A program made the position numbers and the translations under genes. From Croceicoccus sp. Ery15 (GTDB lineage Bacteria; Pseudomonadota; Alphaproteobacteria; Sphingomonadales; Sphingomonadaceae), in the NCBI RefSeq assembly GCF_020985305.1, contig NZ_CP087588.1, positions 2,220,501 through 2,284,500 of the forward strand: 64,000 bases of DNA, in the 5' to 3' direction. Positions 8,370 to 16,165 of this stretch are shown here, in pieces (the stretch's first letter is position 1; each line of letters begins with the position of its first letter). Below the pieces are notes generated by a model that saw only the letters and a list, made by a program, of their open reading frames with translations, was not told where the DNA came from and made no database searches.

Positions 8370-10094
8370 GTGGTGGCCCTGGTAACCATCGAAGGCCTGA
8401 CCAAACGGTTCCCCAAGCAAGCCGAACCGGCATTGCGCAGTGTTAGTACACAGATCAGATCGGGCCACATCGTCGGGCTGGTGGGGCCCGATGGCTCGGG
8501 GAAGACAACCTTCTTGCGCTTGATCGCCGGACTGCTGCGCGCCGATGAAGGCGGGATCGACGTGGGAGGTTTAGATCCCGTCGCCAACGCGAAGGAGGTG
8601 CGCGCGCGCATTGCCTATATGCCGCAACGTTTCGGCCTCTACGAGGATCTGAGCGTGGAGGAAAATCTCAATCTCTACGCAGATCTGCGCGGACTGGTTG
8701 GATCAGCGCGCAAGGCGACATTCGAGCGGCTTCTCGATTTTACCGGCCTAGCGCCATTTACCGGCAGATTGGCGGGCGCCTTGTCGGGCGGCATGAAGCA
8801 AAAGCTCGGGCTCGCCTGCGCTCTCGTTGTGACACCTGAACTCCTGTTGCTGGACGAGCCAAGCGTCGGCGTAGACCCTATTTCGCGGCGCGAACTCTGG
8901 CGAATGGTAAGCCGACTGACCGATGAAGGGATCACGGTCGTTTGGGCAACCGCCTACCTCGATGAGGCCGAGAAATGCGAGACTGTGCTCGTGTTGAGCG
9001 AGGGCGATCTCATCTTCGACGGTCGGCCGGCCGATCTGGCCGCGCGTGTCGAAGGCCGGGTGTTTATGATCGAGGGCATCGAGGGCGATCGGCGCTACGT
9101 TTTGAATAAGGCTCGCCAACACGAGGCTGTGATGGATGGAACAATCCAGGCCAGCGACGTCAGGCTGTTGCTCAACGAGAATGCGCATGCCCCCTCACTG
9201 GCTTCGATTGGCGCGGGGGATGAAGCTCGGCTGCAACCTGTCGCGCCGCGTTTCGAGGATGCGTTCATCGATCTCATCGGCGGCGGGTTTCGCGCCGAGT
9301 CGCCCTTCGCCGGTGGATCGGAGCGCAGCCACGATATAGCGATTGCCGTAGAGGCGCGCGGACTAACGCGGATGTTCGGCTCCTTCACTGCGGCGTCCGA
9401 AATCAGTTTCGATGTGCGTCGAGGTGAAGTGTTTGGGCTTATCGGACCCAATGGCGCGGGCAAGTCGACTACATTCAAAATGCTCTCCGGCCTTCTCAAG
9501 CCGACCAGCGGTGAGGCTCGTATTGCCGGTGTCGATTTGCGTACTGCCGCGAGCGAGGCACGGGCTCGTCTCGGATACATGGCGCAAAAATTTTCGCTGT
9601 ATGGCGATCTCAGCACGTTGCAGAATCTGCGGTTCTTCGCACGTGTTTACGGCCTTACCGGAGTGCGGCAGCGTACCATGATTGCGCGTATGATCGAAAG
9701 CTTCGCCCTCACGGACAAGCTCGATGAGAATTCCGGTCAGCTCCCGCTTGGGTTCAAGCAGCGTCTGTCACTCGCCTGCGCCGTCATGCACGAGCCTGAC
9801 GTCCTTTTTCTCGACGAGCCGACCTCGGGTGTCGATCCGCGTACGCGCCGTGAATTCTGGGCCCATATCAACGCCATGGTCACGAACGGCGTAACCGTCA
9901 TCGTGACGACACATTTTCTCGACGAAGCGGAGTATTGCGACCGCGCCGCGCTCATATATCGCGGGCAGATGATTGCTTTGGGGACTCCCGCCGAACTCAA
10001 GGCGCAAGCGGCCTCCTCGACCATGCCCAACCCGACCTTTGAGGATGCATTCATCGCTCTCGTCGAAAAGAACGAAGCGGAGACCTCGCCATGA
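8370..10094 (+). CDS. ABC exporter ATPase with two fused nucleotide-binding domains (YbhF/RbbA-like)
   Basis: 574-residue cytoplasmic ATPase with two NBDs. NBD1 has Walker A GPDGSGKTT, signature LSGGMKQ and Walker B LLLLDEPSVGVDP. NBD2 starts near residue 325 with Walker A GPNGAGKST, a degenerate signature LPLGFKQ and Walker B VLFLDEPTSGVDP. The membrane domain present in RbbA is absent, so it matches YbhF. It should power export through the two ABC-2 permeases that follow. The start is one of two adjacent GTG codons (8370, 8373), 3 nt after the adaptor gene; the stop overlaps the next ATG. Confidence 0.92.
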   Translation: MVALVTIEGLTKRFPKQAEPALRSVSTQIRSGHIVGLVGPDGSGKTTFLRLIAGLLRADEGGIDVGGLDPVANAKEVRARIAYMPQRFGLYEDLSVEENLNLYADLRGLVGSARKATFERLLDFTGLAPFTGRLAGALSGGMKQKLGLACALVVTPELLLLDEPSVGVDPISRRELWRMVSRLTDEGITVVWATAYLDEAEKCETVLVLSEGDLIFDGRPADLAARVEGRVFMIEGIEGDRRYVLNKARQHEAVMDGTIQASDVRLLLNENAHAPSLASIGAGDEARLQPVAPRFEDAFIDLIGGGFRAESPFAGGSERSHDIAIAVEARGLTRMFGSFTAASEISFDVRRGEVFGLIGPNGAGKSTTFKMLSGLLKPTSGEARIAGVDLRTAASEARARLGYMAQKFSLYGDLSTLQNLRFFARVYGLTGVRQRTMIARMIESFALTDKLDENSGQLPLGFKQRLSLACAVMHEPDVLFLDEPTSGVDPRTRREFWAHINAMVTNGVTVIVTTHFLDEAEYCDRAALIYRGQMIALGTPAELKAQAASSTMPNPTFEDAFIALVEKNEAETSP

Positions 10095-11209
10095 GTTTTT
10101 CGCGTTTCGCCGCGATCATGCGCAAGGAAACCCGGCAGGCTATCCGGGACCCGAGCACACTCATGATTGCCGGCCTATTGCCGATCATGCTGATTTTCCT
10201 GTTCGGTTATGCGGTTTCGTTCGACCCCCGGCAGTTCTCGGTCGGCGTTGTGGTCGAACAGCCGACCGGAGAGACGGAGAGCTTTGTCGCGTCGCTGCGC
10301 AACACGCGCTATTTCGAGATTGAAACAGCGCCTGTGCGAAAGGACTTCGAAACCCTCATGGCCGCGGGCGAGCTCGATGCGATCATCATCCTGCCACAGG
10401 ATTTCAGCGCAATTGCGCTCCGCGGAGAGGCGGCGCCGATCCAGATCCTGGTCGATGGGGGTGATCCAAACACAGCCGGACTGGTTGGCTCCTATATTGA
10501 ATTGCTCGTTATCAATTGGCTCGAGCAGGAATGGCTCGATCGCGGGCAACCGCCGCTCGCGCCTCTCGTCTCGATTGAGCCGCGTGTCTGGTTTAACGCC
10601 GAGATTTCGAGCCGCAACTATCTGGTCCCCGGCTCGGTGGCGATCATTCTCACCATAATCGGCGCCTTGCTCACAGCGCTTGTGGTTGCCCGCGAATGGG
10701 AGCGCGGCACAATGGAGGCCCTTCTTGCGACACCTGTCGCTCCGCTCGAACTGCTGCTGGGCAAGCTTGTGCCCTATTTCGTGCTGGGCCTCGGCTCGTT
10801 CATGCTGTCCGTGTTTGTGGCCGTGGCGTTTTTTGGTGTTCCCTTCCGCGGATCGTTTCTCGCGCTCTCGCTCGCAGCCGCACTCTTCATGCTGTGCTCG
10901 CTGGGCCAAGGACTGCTCATTTCGACGCTCACCCGCAACCAGCTTGTGGCAGCGCAGGTCGCGGTGATGCTTGCCTTTTTGCCCGCGCTCTACTTTTCCA
11001 ATTTCGTTTTTGAGCTCGACAGCATGCCACTGGCGCTCCAGCTCTTCAGCTACGCGATCCCGGCGCGCTTTCTCGTCTCTACCCTGCAGACGCAGTTTCT
11101 TGCCGGCAATGTCTGGGCGGTTCTGCTGCCCGATCTCGCTGCCCTTGCCATCTTCGCGATTGTGATCTTCGCGATCTGCGCTCTGTTCACACGCACCCGG
11201 CTCGACTGA
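10091..11209 (+). CDS. ABC-2 type permease, first of a pair (YbhS-like)
   Basis: 372-residue inner-membrane permease of the ABC-2 family: an N-terminal helix (LMIAGLLPIMLIFLFGYAV), a periplasmic domain of about 150 residues, then five helices. The EWERGTMEALLATPV stretch before TM3 is the coupling element usual in these permeases. It overlaps the ATPase gene by ATGA and is followed 4 nt later by the second permease, so the pump is most likely a heterodimer of the two. Substrate unknown; relatives export drugs and cationic toxins. Confidence 0.92.
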   Translation: MSFSRFAAIMRKETRQAIRDPSTLMIAGLLPIMLIFLFGYAVSFDPRQFSVGVVVEQPTGETESFVASLRNTRYFEIETAPVRKDFETLMAAGELDAIIILPQDFSAIALRGEAAPIQILVDGGDPNTAGLVGSYIELLVINWLEQEWLDRGQPPLAPLVSIEPRVWFNAEISSRNYLVPGSVAIILTIIGALLTALVVAREWERGTMEALLATPVAPLELLLGKLVPYFVLGLGSFMLSVFVAVAFFGVPFRGSFLALSLAAALFMLCSLGQGLLISTLTRNQLVAAQVAVMLAFLPALYFSNFVFELDSMPLALQLFSYAIPARFLVSTLQTQFLAGNVWAVLLPDLAALAIFAIVIFAICALFTRTRLD

Positions 11210-11213
11210 GACC

Positions 11214-12320
11214 ATGTGGCAACGCATCTACGCCTTGATCGTGAAGGAGCTTCTGGCAAGCGCGCGCGATCCGCAAACCCGTTGGGTGGTGCTGTTTTCG
11301 CCGCCCTTTCTGCTCCTCATCTACGCCTTTGCAATTACGCAGGAAGTATCGGACGTCACCCTGGCGGTCTACAACCAGGACCACGGCAATGCCTCGGTCG
11401 AGCTTATCAGCCGCTTCGAGGGTGCCGAAGTATTCGATCAGATTATCCATTTGCGAGCAGGCGCGGATATCGCGCCGACAATCGACGCACGCCGTGCGAC
11501 GCTGGTCATGCGCGTTGGCGAAGACTTCTCGCGGCGACTCGAGCGCGGCGAAAGTGCCGAGGTTCAGCTCATCCTCGATGGCCGCAGATCCAACACCGCT
11601 CAGATCCTGCTGGGATACAGCAGCCGGGTCGTCGAAGCCTATAATCAGGAGCGGCTCTATAGACTGCGCGCGACAGCACCTGTGCGTCTTGTCCAGAGGA
11701 CCTGGTTCAATCCCAATCTCGAGCCGCTCTGGTCCGCAGTGCCAGCGCTCTTTGCCGTCCTCGTAGCCGTGGTCGGTTTCATGGTGTCCGCGCTGTCGAT
11801 CGCCCGCGAGCGCGAGCTCGGTACCTTCGAGCAATTGCTGGTGTCGCCGCTGCGCCCCTTCGAGATCCTGATCGGCAAAAGCGTGCCGGCTCTCCTGATT
11901 GCGCTGACGAGCGCAACTGCGATGCTGGTTCTGGGGATGCTGTTTCTCAACGTACCGATCCGCGGTTCTCTCGCCCTGCTTTTCTTCGGAATGGTTGTCT
12001 ATCTCGCTGCAATAATCGGTATCGGCCTGTTTATCTCATCGCTCGCCAAGACCCAGCAGCAGGCGATTATCGGGCTGTTCATGTATATGGTCCCGGCCGT
12101 GCTTATTTCGGGCTATGCCACGCCGGTCGAAAACATGCCCGACTGGTTGCAGGGCCTTGCCGCCGCCACGCCGATCACCCACTTCATAGTCATCAGCAAA
12201 GCGGTGTATCTTCGTGAAGCGCCACTCTGGCTCTATTTCTCCCACATCTGGCCCATGGCGCTTATCGCTGCCGTGAGCCTGCTGGCGGCGACCTGGCTGT
12301 TTCGCCGCCGAACGGGTTAG
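11214..12320 (+). CDS. ABC-2 type permease, second of a pair (YbhR-like)
   Basis: 368-residue partner of the preceding permease with the same layout: N-terminal helix, periplasmic domain, five C-terminal helices, and the RERELGTFEQLLVSPL coupling element. It is the last gene of the TetR-HlyD-ATPase-permease-permease operon and ends 6 nt from the convergent ppk2 stop, leaving no room for an independent terminator hairpin between them. Confidence 0.92.
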   Translation: MWQRIYALIVKELLASARDPQTRWVVLFSPPFLLLIYAFAITQEVSDVTLAVYNQDHGNASVELISRFEGAEVFDQIIHLRAGADIAPTIDARRATLVMRVGEDFSRRLERGESAEVQLILDGRRSNTAQILLGYSSRVVEAYNQERLYRLRATAPVRLVQRTWFNPNLEPLWSAVPALFAVLVAVVGFMVSALSIARERELGTFEQLLVSPLRPFEILIGKSVPALLIALTSATAMLVLGMLFLNVPIRGSLALLFFGMVVYLAAIIGIGLFISSLAKTQQQAIIGLFMYMVPAVLISGYATPVENMPDWLQGLAAATPITHFIVISKAVYLREAPLWLYFSHIWPMALIAAVSLLAATWLFRRRTG

Positions 12321-12326
12321 ACAGTT

Positions 12327-13103
12327 TCACGGGGCCAAGCGACCAATCCCGAGTTCGGCAACCGGGAGGATGACCGAAGGGTCGGGACGCGCGAGGCGTC
12401 GATCGACCGCCGGACATGCGATAGATTGCAGCATGTGTCGGATGATGTTGAGGCGTGCGGCGCGTTTGTCGTTGGCGCGCACTGCAATCCACGGAGCATA
12501 GGCAAAATCTGTGCGTGTCAGCATTTCGTCCCGGGCTTTGGAATAATCATTCCACTTCTCAAGCGCCGCTGCATCGATGGGGCTGATCTTCCACTGCTTG
12601 AGCGGATCAGTGCGCCGCGCTTTGAGGCGCTTGGCTTGCTCTTTTCTATCGATGTCGAGGTAGTATTTGAGAAGCGTAGTCCCGTCGCGTGCCAGCATTT
12701 CTTCGAATTGCGCGACGTTAGAGAAGAAGTCGGCAACTTCCTCCTTGTCGGCAAATCCCATCACCCGTTCGACCCCCGCCCGGTTGTACCAAGAGCGATT
12801 GAACAGAGCGATCTCCTCATCGGCGGGCAGCTGTTCGCTGTAGCGGCGAAAATACCAGCTGCGCGCGTCGCGATCGGAGGGTTTGCCCAGCGCCACGACG
12901 CGAGTCTCGCGCGGACTCATATGTTCGCGCACACGCTTGATCACACCGTCCTTTCCGGCCGCATCTCTCCCTTCGAAGATGATCAGAACACGCTCGCCAT
13001 GGGCGATGACCTGGCGTTGAATCTTGACCAGTTCGATCTGCAGCGCGCGCAATTGTTGCTTGTATTCGCTCTTGGATATTTTCTTCTTTTGCGAACTCGA
13101 CAT
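12327..13103 (-). CDS. ppk2: Polyphosphate kinase 2 (PPK2 family)
   Basis: 258-residue cytosolic kinase that uses inorganic polyphosphate to phosphorylate nucleotides (ADP to ATP or GDP to GTP in class I, AMP to ADP in class II). Visible motifs: Walker A GRDAAGKDG, the lid region FNRSWYNRAGVERVMGF, and Walker B-like LKYYLDIDRKEQAKRLKAR. The basic N-terminus (SSSQKKKISKSEYK) is common in this family. ATG 13103 is chosen over an in-frame ATG at 13151 because GGAGAG stands 5 nt before it. It fits the energy-stress character of the downstream genes. The class was not assigned. Confidence 0.92.
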   Translation of the reverse strand: MSSSQKKKISKSEYKQQLRALQIELVKIQRQVIAHGERVLIIFEGRDAAGKDGVIKRVREHMSPRETRVVALGKPSDRDARSWYFRRYSEQLPADEEIALFNRSWYNRAGVERVMGFADKEEVADFFSNVAQFEEMLARDGTTLLKYYLDIDRKEQAKRLKARRTDPLKQWKISPIDAAALEKWNDYSKARDEMLTRTDFAYAPWIAVRANDKRAARLNIIRHMLQSIACPAVDRRLARPDPSVILPVAELGIGRLAP

Positions 13104-13239
13104 GTTGCTCTCCGGCTCTTTAGCTGCGATGAGGGGACAAACCCCGAACATGTCGCGACGATACTGCCGTCCGCGACGGATCCACGGAAAGAGACTGGCT
13201 CTTCACCGGCATTGGGGCACTGGCGCTTCGGGGTTTTCC

Positions 13240-13869
13240 ATGATCGAAAATAAAGCCGATAAAGCTGACGGGTCTGAGGAGGCGTTGCGACCGATGGATG
13301 AAGCAGTACGCCGGGCCCTGGTGGATAGCCACGAAGATATGCTGCGTTTCCTCATCGGCCGTATGCGGGGGCGTCAGGAGGCGGAGGAAGTTCTTCAGCG
13401 TTTCATGCTTCGCGCGATCGAGCGGGCTGGGGACCTGCGGAACGTGGGTTCGGTCAAGGGATGGCTCTCCCGAGTGCTGGCGACGACGATTGCCGACTTT
13501 TACCGACAGGCTGCGCGCGGCCGTAAACACGAAACCGCCATTGATCCTCAGGAACTTGCCGAACTCGCAGAAGCGGAGGTCGTTTCTGACGCGGAGATGG
13601 AGGCTGCCGTATGCAACTGTCTCTATCGCCTCCTGCCAACGCTCAGGCCGGACTATGCCGAAGTCATCTGGCGCGCTGATTTGCTCGAGGAGCCGCGTGA
13701 AAGCATTGCCAGCGCGCTCGATACGAGTGTCAACAATATCAACGTGCGTCTTCATCGTGCGCGCGGCGCACTTCGCACGCGCCTGCTCCAGATGTGCCGC
13801 ACCTGTGTCATTCACGGTTTCCTCGATTGCGAATGCCAGCAAGAGAAGGAGCAAGCGCCCGCGCTGTAG
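13240..13869 (+). CDS. ECF-type sigma factor with cysteine-rich C-terminal tail
   Basis: 209-residue RNA polymerase sigma factor. Region 2 covers about 30-90 (EEVLQRFMLRAIERAGDLRNVGSVKGWLSRVLATTIADFYRQ) and region 4 about 125-185 with an HTH (ESIASALDTSVNNINVRLHRARGALRTRL). After region 4 a tail carries C186xxC189, H192, C197 and C199, a metal- or redox-binding pattern like the CorE-type cysteine-rich domains that sense metals directly. No anti-sigma gene is adjacent, which agrees with self-sensing. It is divergent from ppk2. A second in-frame ATG at 13294 is possible. Confidence 0.82.
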   Translation: MIENKADKADGSEEALRPMDEAVRRALVDSHEDMLRFLIGRMRGRQEAEEVLQRFMLRAIERAGDLRNVGSVKGWLSRVLATTIADFYRQAARGRKHETAIDPQELAELAEAEVVSDAEMEAAVCNCLYRLLPTLRPDYAEVIWRADLLEEPRESIASALDTSVNNINVRLHRARGALRTRLLQMCRTCVIHGFLDCECQQEKEQAPAL

Positions 13870-13904
13870 ACGCGGACTGTCGGGGCCGCACTATCTGGGC
13901 GATG

Positions 13905-14117
13905 CTAGTCTCCCTCCTTCGGCCGCGCGTCTCCTGGGCTGTATGGCTGTGTAGCTTTATCGTTTTGGCGTGGATGGCTGTCGACGCCTAAGGTCCAGGC
14001 CGGCGGGTCGCTTGCGGGAAACGTTTCGATCAAAGCTTCGTCGATCGCTCGCTCTTCCAGGCCGGAGGATCGCGTCTTTGGCTTGCATCGTGGCCGGTCC
14101 GTGGGGGCGTTCGTCAT
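13905..14117 (-). CDS. Small conserved protein with an FPASDPPAW motif
   Basis: About 70 residues, charged and proline-rich, probably disordered, with the core ERAIDEALIETFPASDPPAWT. Short proteins ending in a DALEETFPASDPPSWT-like segment recur in alphaproteobacteria, so this is judged a real gene although its job is not known. It is the last gene of the MBL-phosphorylase-PRPP-GAPDH run, 24 nt after GAPDH. ATG 14117 is preferred; an in-frame TTG at 14138 would add seven residues. Confidence 0.6.
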   Translation of the reverse strand: MTNAPTDRPRCKPKTRSSGLEERAIDEALIETFPASDPPAWTLGVDSHPRQNDKATQPYSPGDARPKEGD

Positions 14118-14141
14118 TGGCTTCGCTCTTGCCTTCAATCG

Positions 14142-15191
14142 CTACAATCTCAGCTCGTCTGCTCCGATACCAAGCGTCTTGTTTGTCAATCGCATCGAGA
14201 CCTCGGGCTGCTCCTCGCTCGACGCCAGGGCACGGATCGCATCTATCGTTTCAGGGATGACGATGGCTTGGTTGTCGACCATGTAATTGTAGCACAGTTC
14301 GGTTCCATCGACCGCGAGAATGTTGCTCCAGAGGGCCACCTCGTAGAGGTCTGCATTGGGCCGCCCCTCCATCGCCATCGCCTCTTTGACGCTGTTGAGT
14401 GCTGACAGTCCGCTGTCTTCATCGATGAGCAGAATTCTTGGCGAGGCCGCAAATGCGTCGAGGACTTCCTCCTTTGTCGCCGGCCGGGTGAGCTCGACAT
14501 ACCAGCTGTGTAGATGAGCCAGGGTCTCAGGAACCTTGATCGCAATCGTCACCACATCGAGTTCCGGATCCACATGCCGGGCATCCGGCCCCTGATGGCT
14601 CGGGATTGTCGGCTCGGGCACGAGCGTGTTCATGATCCCCCCGAGATGGCTCTCCCAGGGGTCGGTGGCCCGGCGCATAAGTGTCCCGCGCGCTTTTTTG
14701 AGCAGGCCTGCGCGCTTCAGCGCCCCTAGGGTGCGGACAATCGACGTGGTGTTGCATGACACGACCCGTGTCGCATCGCGTCCGAATGCGCTCCCGTAGG
14801 TTGCTTCGGCGACGAATGAGTGCCCCGCCACGTCGTGCTTCTCGCCTCCCTGCACGATGAATGGCTTCCCGGCGCGGCGATAGATGTTTGCGTTCTGGGC
14901 ACCGATGCCCTTGGGTGTGCAGTCGACAATGACGTCGCTTGCCGCGATGAGATCCTCTAGCGAACCCGCAACGTCGAGACCCGACTCCGGCAAGGTTTGC
15001 GAGGCCTGCGAAATGGCCGCGAACAGGCGAACGCCGTCCTTCGCGAGCATTGCGATCCGCCAATCGGCGGCGACGTCGGCGACACCGGCCAATGCCATAT
15101 CGGGTTGCAGCCTTACGGCGCCGACAACGCGGCGACCGATTACCCCTGCTCCTACGACCCCTACCGAGATCTTGTTTGGCTCCTTTGTCAT
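14142..15191 (-). CDS. Type II (archaeal-type) glyceraldehyde-3-phosphate dehydrogenase
   Basis: 349-residue cytosolic enzyme oxidising glyceraldehyde-3-phosphate to 1,3-bisphosphoglycerate with NAD(P). It is not the usual bacterial GapA. The Rossmann motif (GVVGAGVIGRRV), DCTPKGIGAQN, QGGEKHDVAG, catalytic C146 in SCNTTS, MRRATDP, PSHQGPDARHV, and the C-terminal DLYEVALWSN follow the archaeal type II enzyme along its whole length. It is fourth in the coupled operon with the PRPP synthetase homologue, 56 nt away. The aldolase and PGK that flank this step in glycolysis are also in the window. Cofactor preference and direction are unknown. Confidence 0.88.
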   Translation of the reverse strand: MTKEPNKISVGVVGAGVIGRRVVGAVRLQPDMALAGVADVAADWRIAMLAKDGVRLFAAISQASQTLPESGLDVAGSLEDLIAASDVIVDCTPKGIGAQNANIYRRAGKPFIVQGGEKHDVAGHSFVAEATYGSAFGRDATRVVSCNTTSIVRTLGALKRAGLLKKARGTLMRRATDPWESHLGGIMNTLVPEPTIPSHQGPDARHVDPELDVVTIAIKVPETLAHLHSWYVELTRPATKEEVLDAFAASPRILLIDEDSGLSALNSVKEAMAMEGRPNADLYEVALWSNILAVDGTELCYNYMVDNQAIVIPETIDAIRALASSEEQPEVSMRLTNKTLGIGADELRL

Positions 15192-15247
15192 TGAAAATGA
15201 ACTCCAGTTGGTGGTTGCGGCGCTTTCGTTACGCCGAAAGGGTGGGA

Positions 15248-16165
15248 TTAGTGGCCGGCTCCGATCAGCTCATCGTTCTGGACGCTCCATGCGCACAAAG
15301 CCTCGGCGAGTGCCGGCGAAATATCCACCGCGTTGGTTGGATGCGCGATGGCATTGACGCTGATCACGCGCTTGGCCCCGGCCTGCAGGAGCTCGTCATA
15401 TGCATCGCCGGCAAAGATGGGGTGGACCACAACGCACACCGGCGGCTGTGTCCCAGCCTTCGAGAGCAGCTTGACTGTTTCGACGAGCGTTCGCGCACTA
15501 GAGGCAATATCGTCGATGATGACGGGTTGTTTGTCGTCCATATCGGGAAGGCTCCCGCCGCTGATCGCCACATCGAAGTCGCCCCAGCGTTTCTTCTCCA
15601 GAACGGCTGAAGGGATCCCTGCCCTGTCTGCGACATCGAGCACCCATTGTTCGCTCTCCTCGTCGGGCCCGATGACGAAAGCGTCCGGAATGTTGGCTTT
15701 TAGCCAATCCGCGATCGCCGGTGCTGCGGGCACGACCTTGCTCGGCACCGAATAAATCTCGTCGAGATTGTCGATGCGGTGCAGGTGGGGATCGACGGTG
15801 ACGAGGAAATCGAAATAGAACGACAGCAGCCGCGAGAACGACATGGATGTGATGGCCTCGCCCGGATTGAACGCCTTGTCCTGGCGCATATAGGCTAGAT
15901 ACGGCGCGACGAGCGCGATGCTGCGTGCGCCCTGATCGCGCAGCGCATCCGCCGCAAAAAGCAATGGCGCGATTTTCGCATCGGGCCGATCAAGAGTGCA
16001 AAGCAGGACTACATCGCGGCCACTTACGGGTGTGGCGATCCGCAGGTAGGTTTCTCCATCGGGGAACCGGCGCGTCTCGAGTTCGCCGAGATCGGCCTCG
16101 AAACACCGGGCAAGTCCTTCGGCCATGCCCGGTGCCGCGCTAAGGGAAAAGACGACCCTGCTCAT
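15248..16165 (-). CDS. prs: Ribose-phosphate pyrophosphokinase (PRPP synthetase) family protein
   Basis: 305-residue protein with two phosphoribosyltransferase-fold halves. Seen: RRFPDGETYLRI near the N-terminus, the ATP loop YMRQDKAFNPGEAITS, the metal/ribose site VDPHLHRIDNL, the flexible-loop lysine region LEKKRWGDFDV, and the PRPP loop IIDDIASSARTL, where the usual D(T/S)GGT is altered to SSART. The altered loop and its partner genes make a function other than housekeeping PRPP synthesis possible, for example handling ribose-1,5-bisphosphate. Its ATG overlaps the stop of the AMP phosphorylase gene (ATGA). Confidence 0.82.
   Translation of the reverse strand: MSRVVFSLSAAPGMAEGLARCFEADLGELETRRFPDGETYLRIATPVSGRDVVLLCTLDRPDAKIAPLLFAADALRDQGARSIALVAPYLAYMRQDKAFNPGEAITSMSFSRLLSFYFDFLVTVDPHLHRIDNLDEIYSVPSKVVPAAPAIADWLKANIPDAFVIGPDEESEQWVLDVADRAGIPSAVLEKKRWGDFDVAISGGSLPDMDDKQPVIIDDIASSARTLVETVKLLSKAGTQPPVCVVVHPIFAGDAYDELLQAGAKRVISVNAIAHPTNAVDISPALAEALCAWSVQNDELIGAGH

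Noticed and set aside
13024..13239. Longer N-terminus for the first sigma factor from 13024
   Set aside because: It would run through the ppk2 start region and has no sigma-like sequence; the protein begins naturally at 13240.
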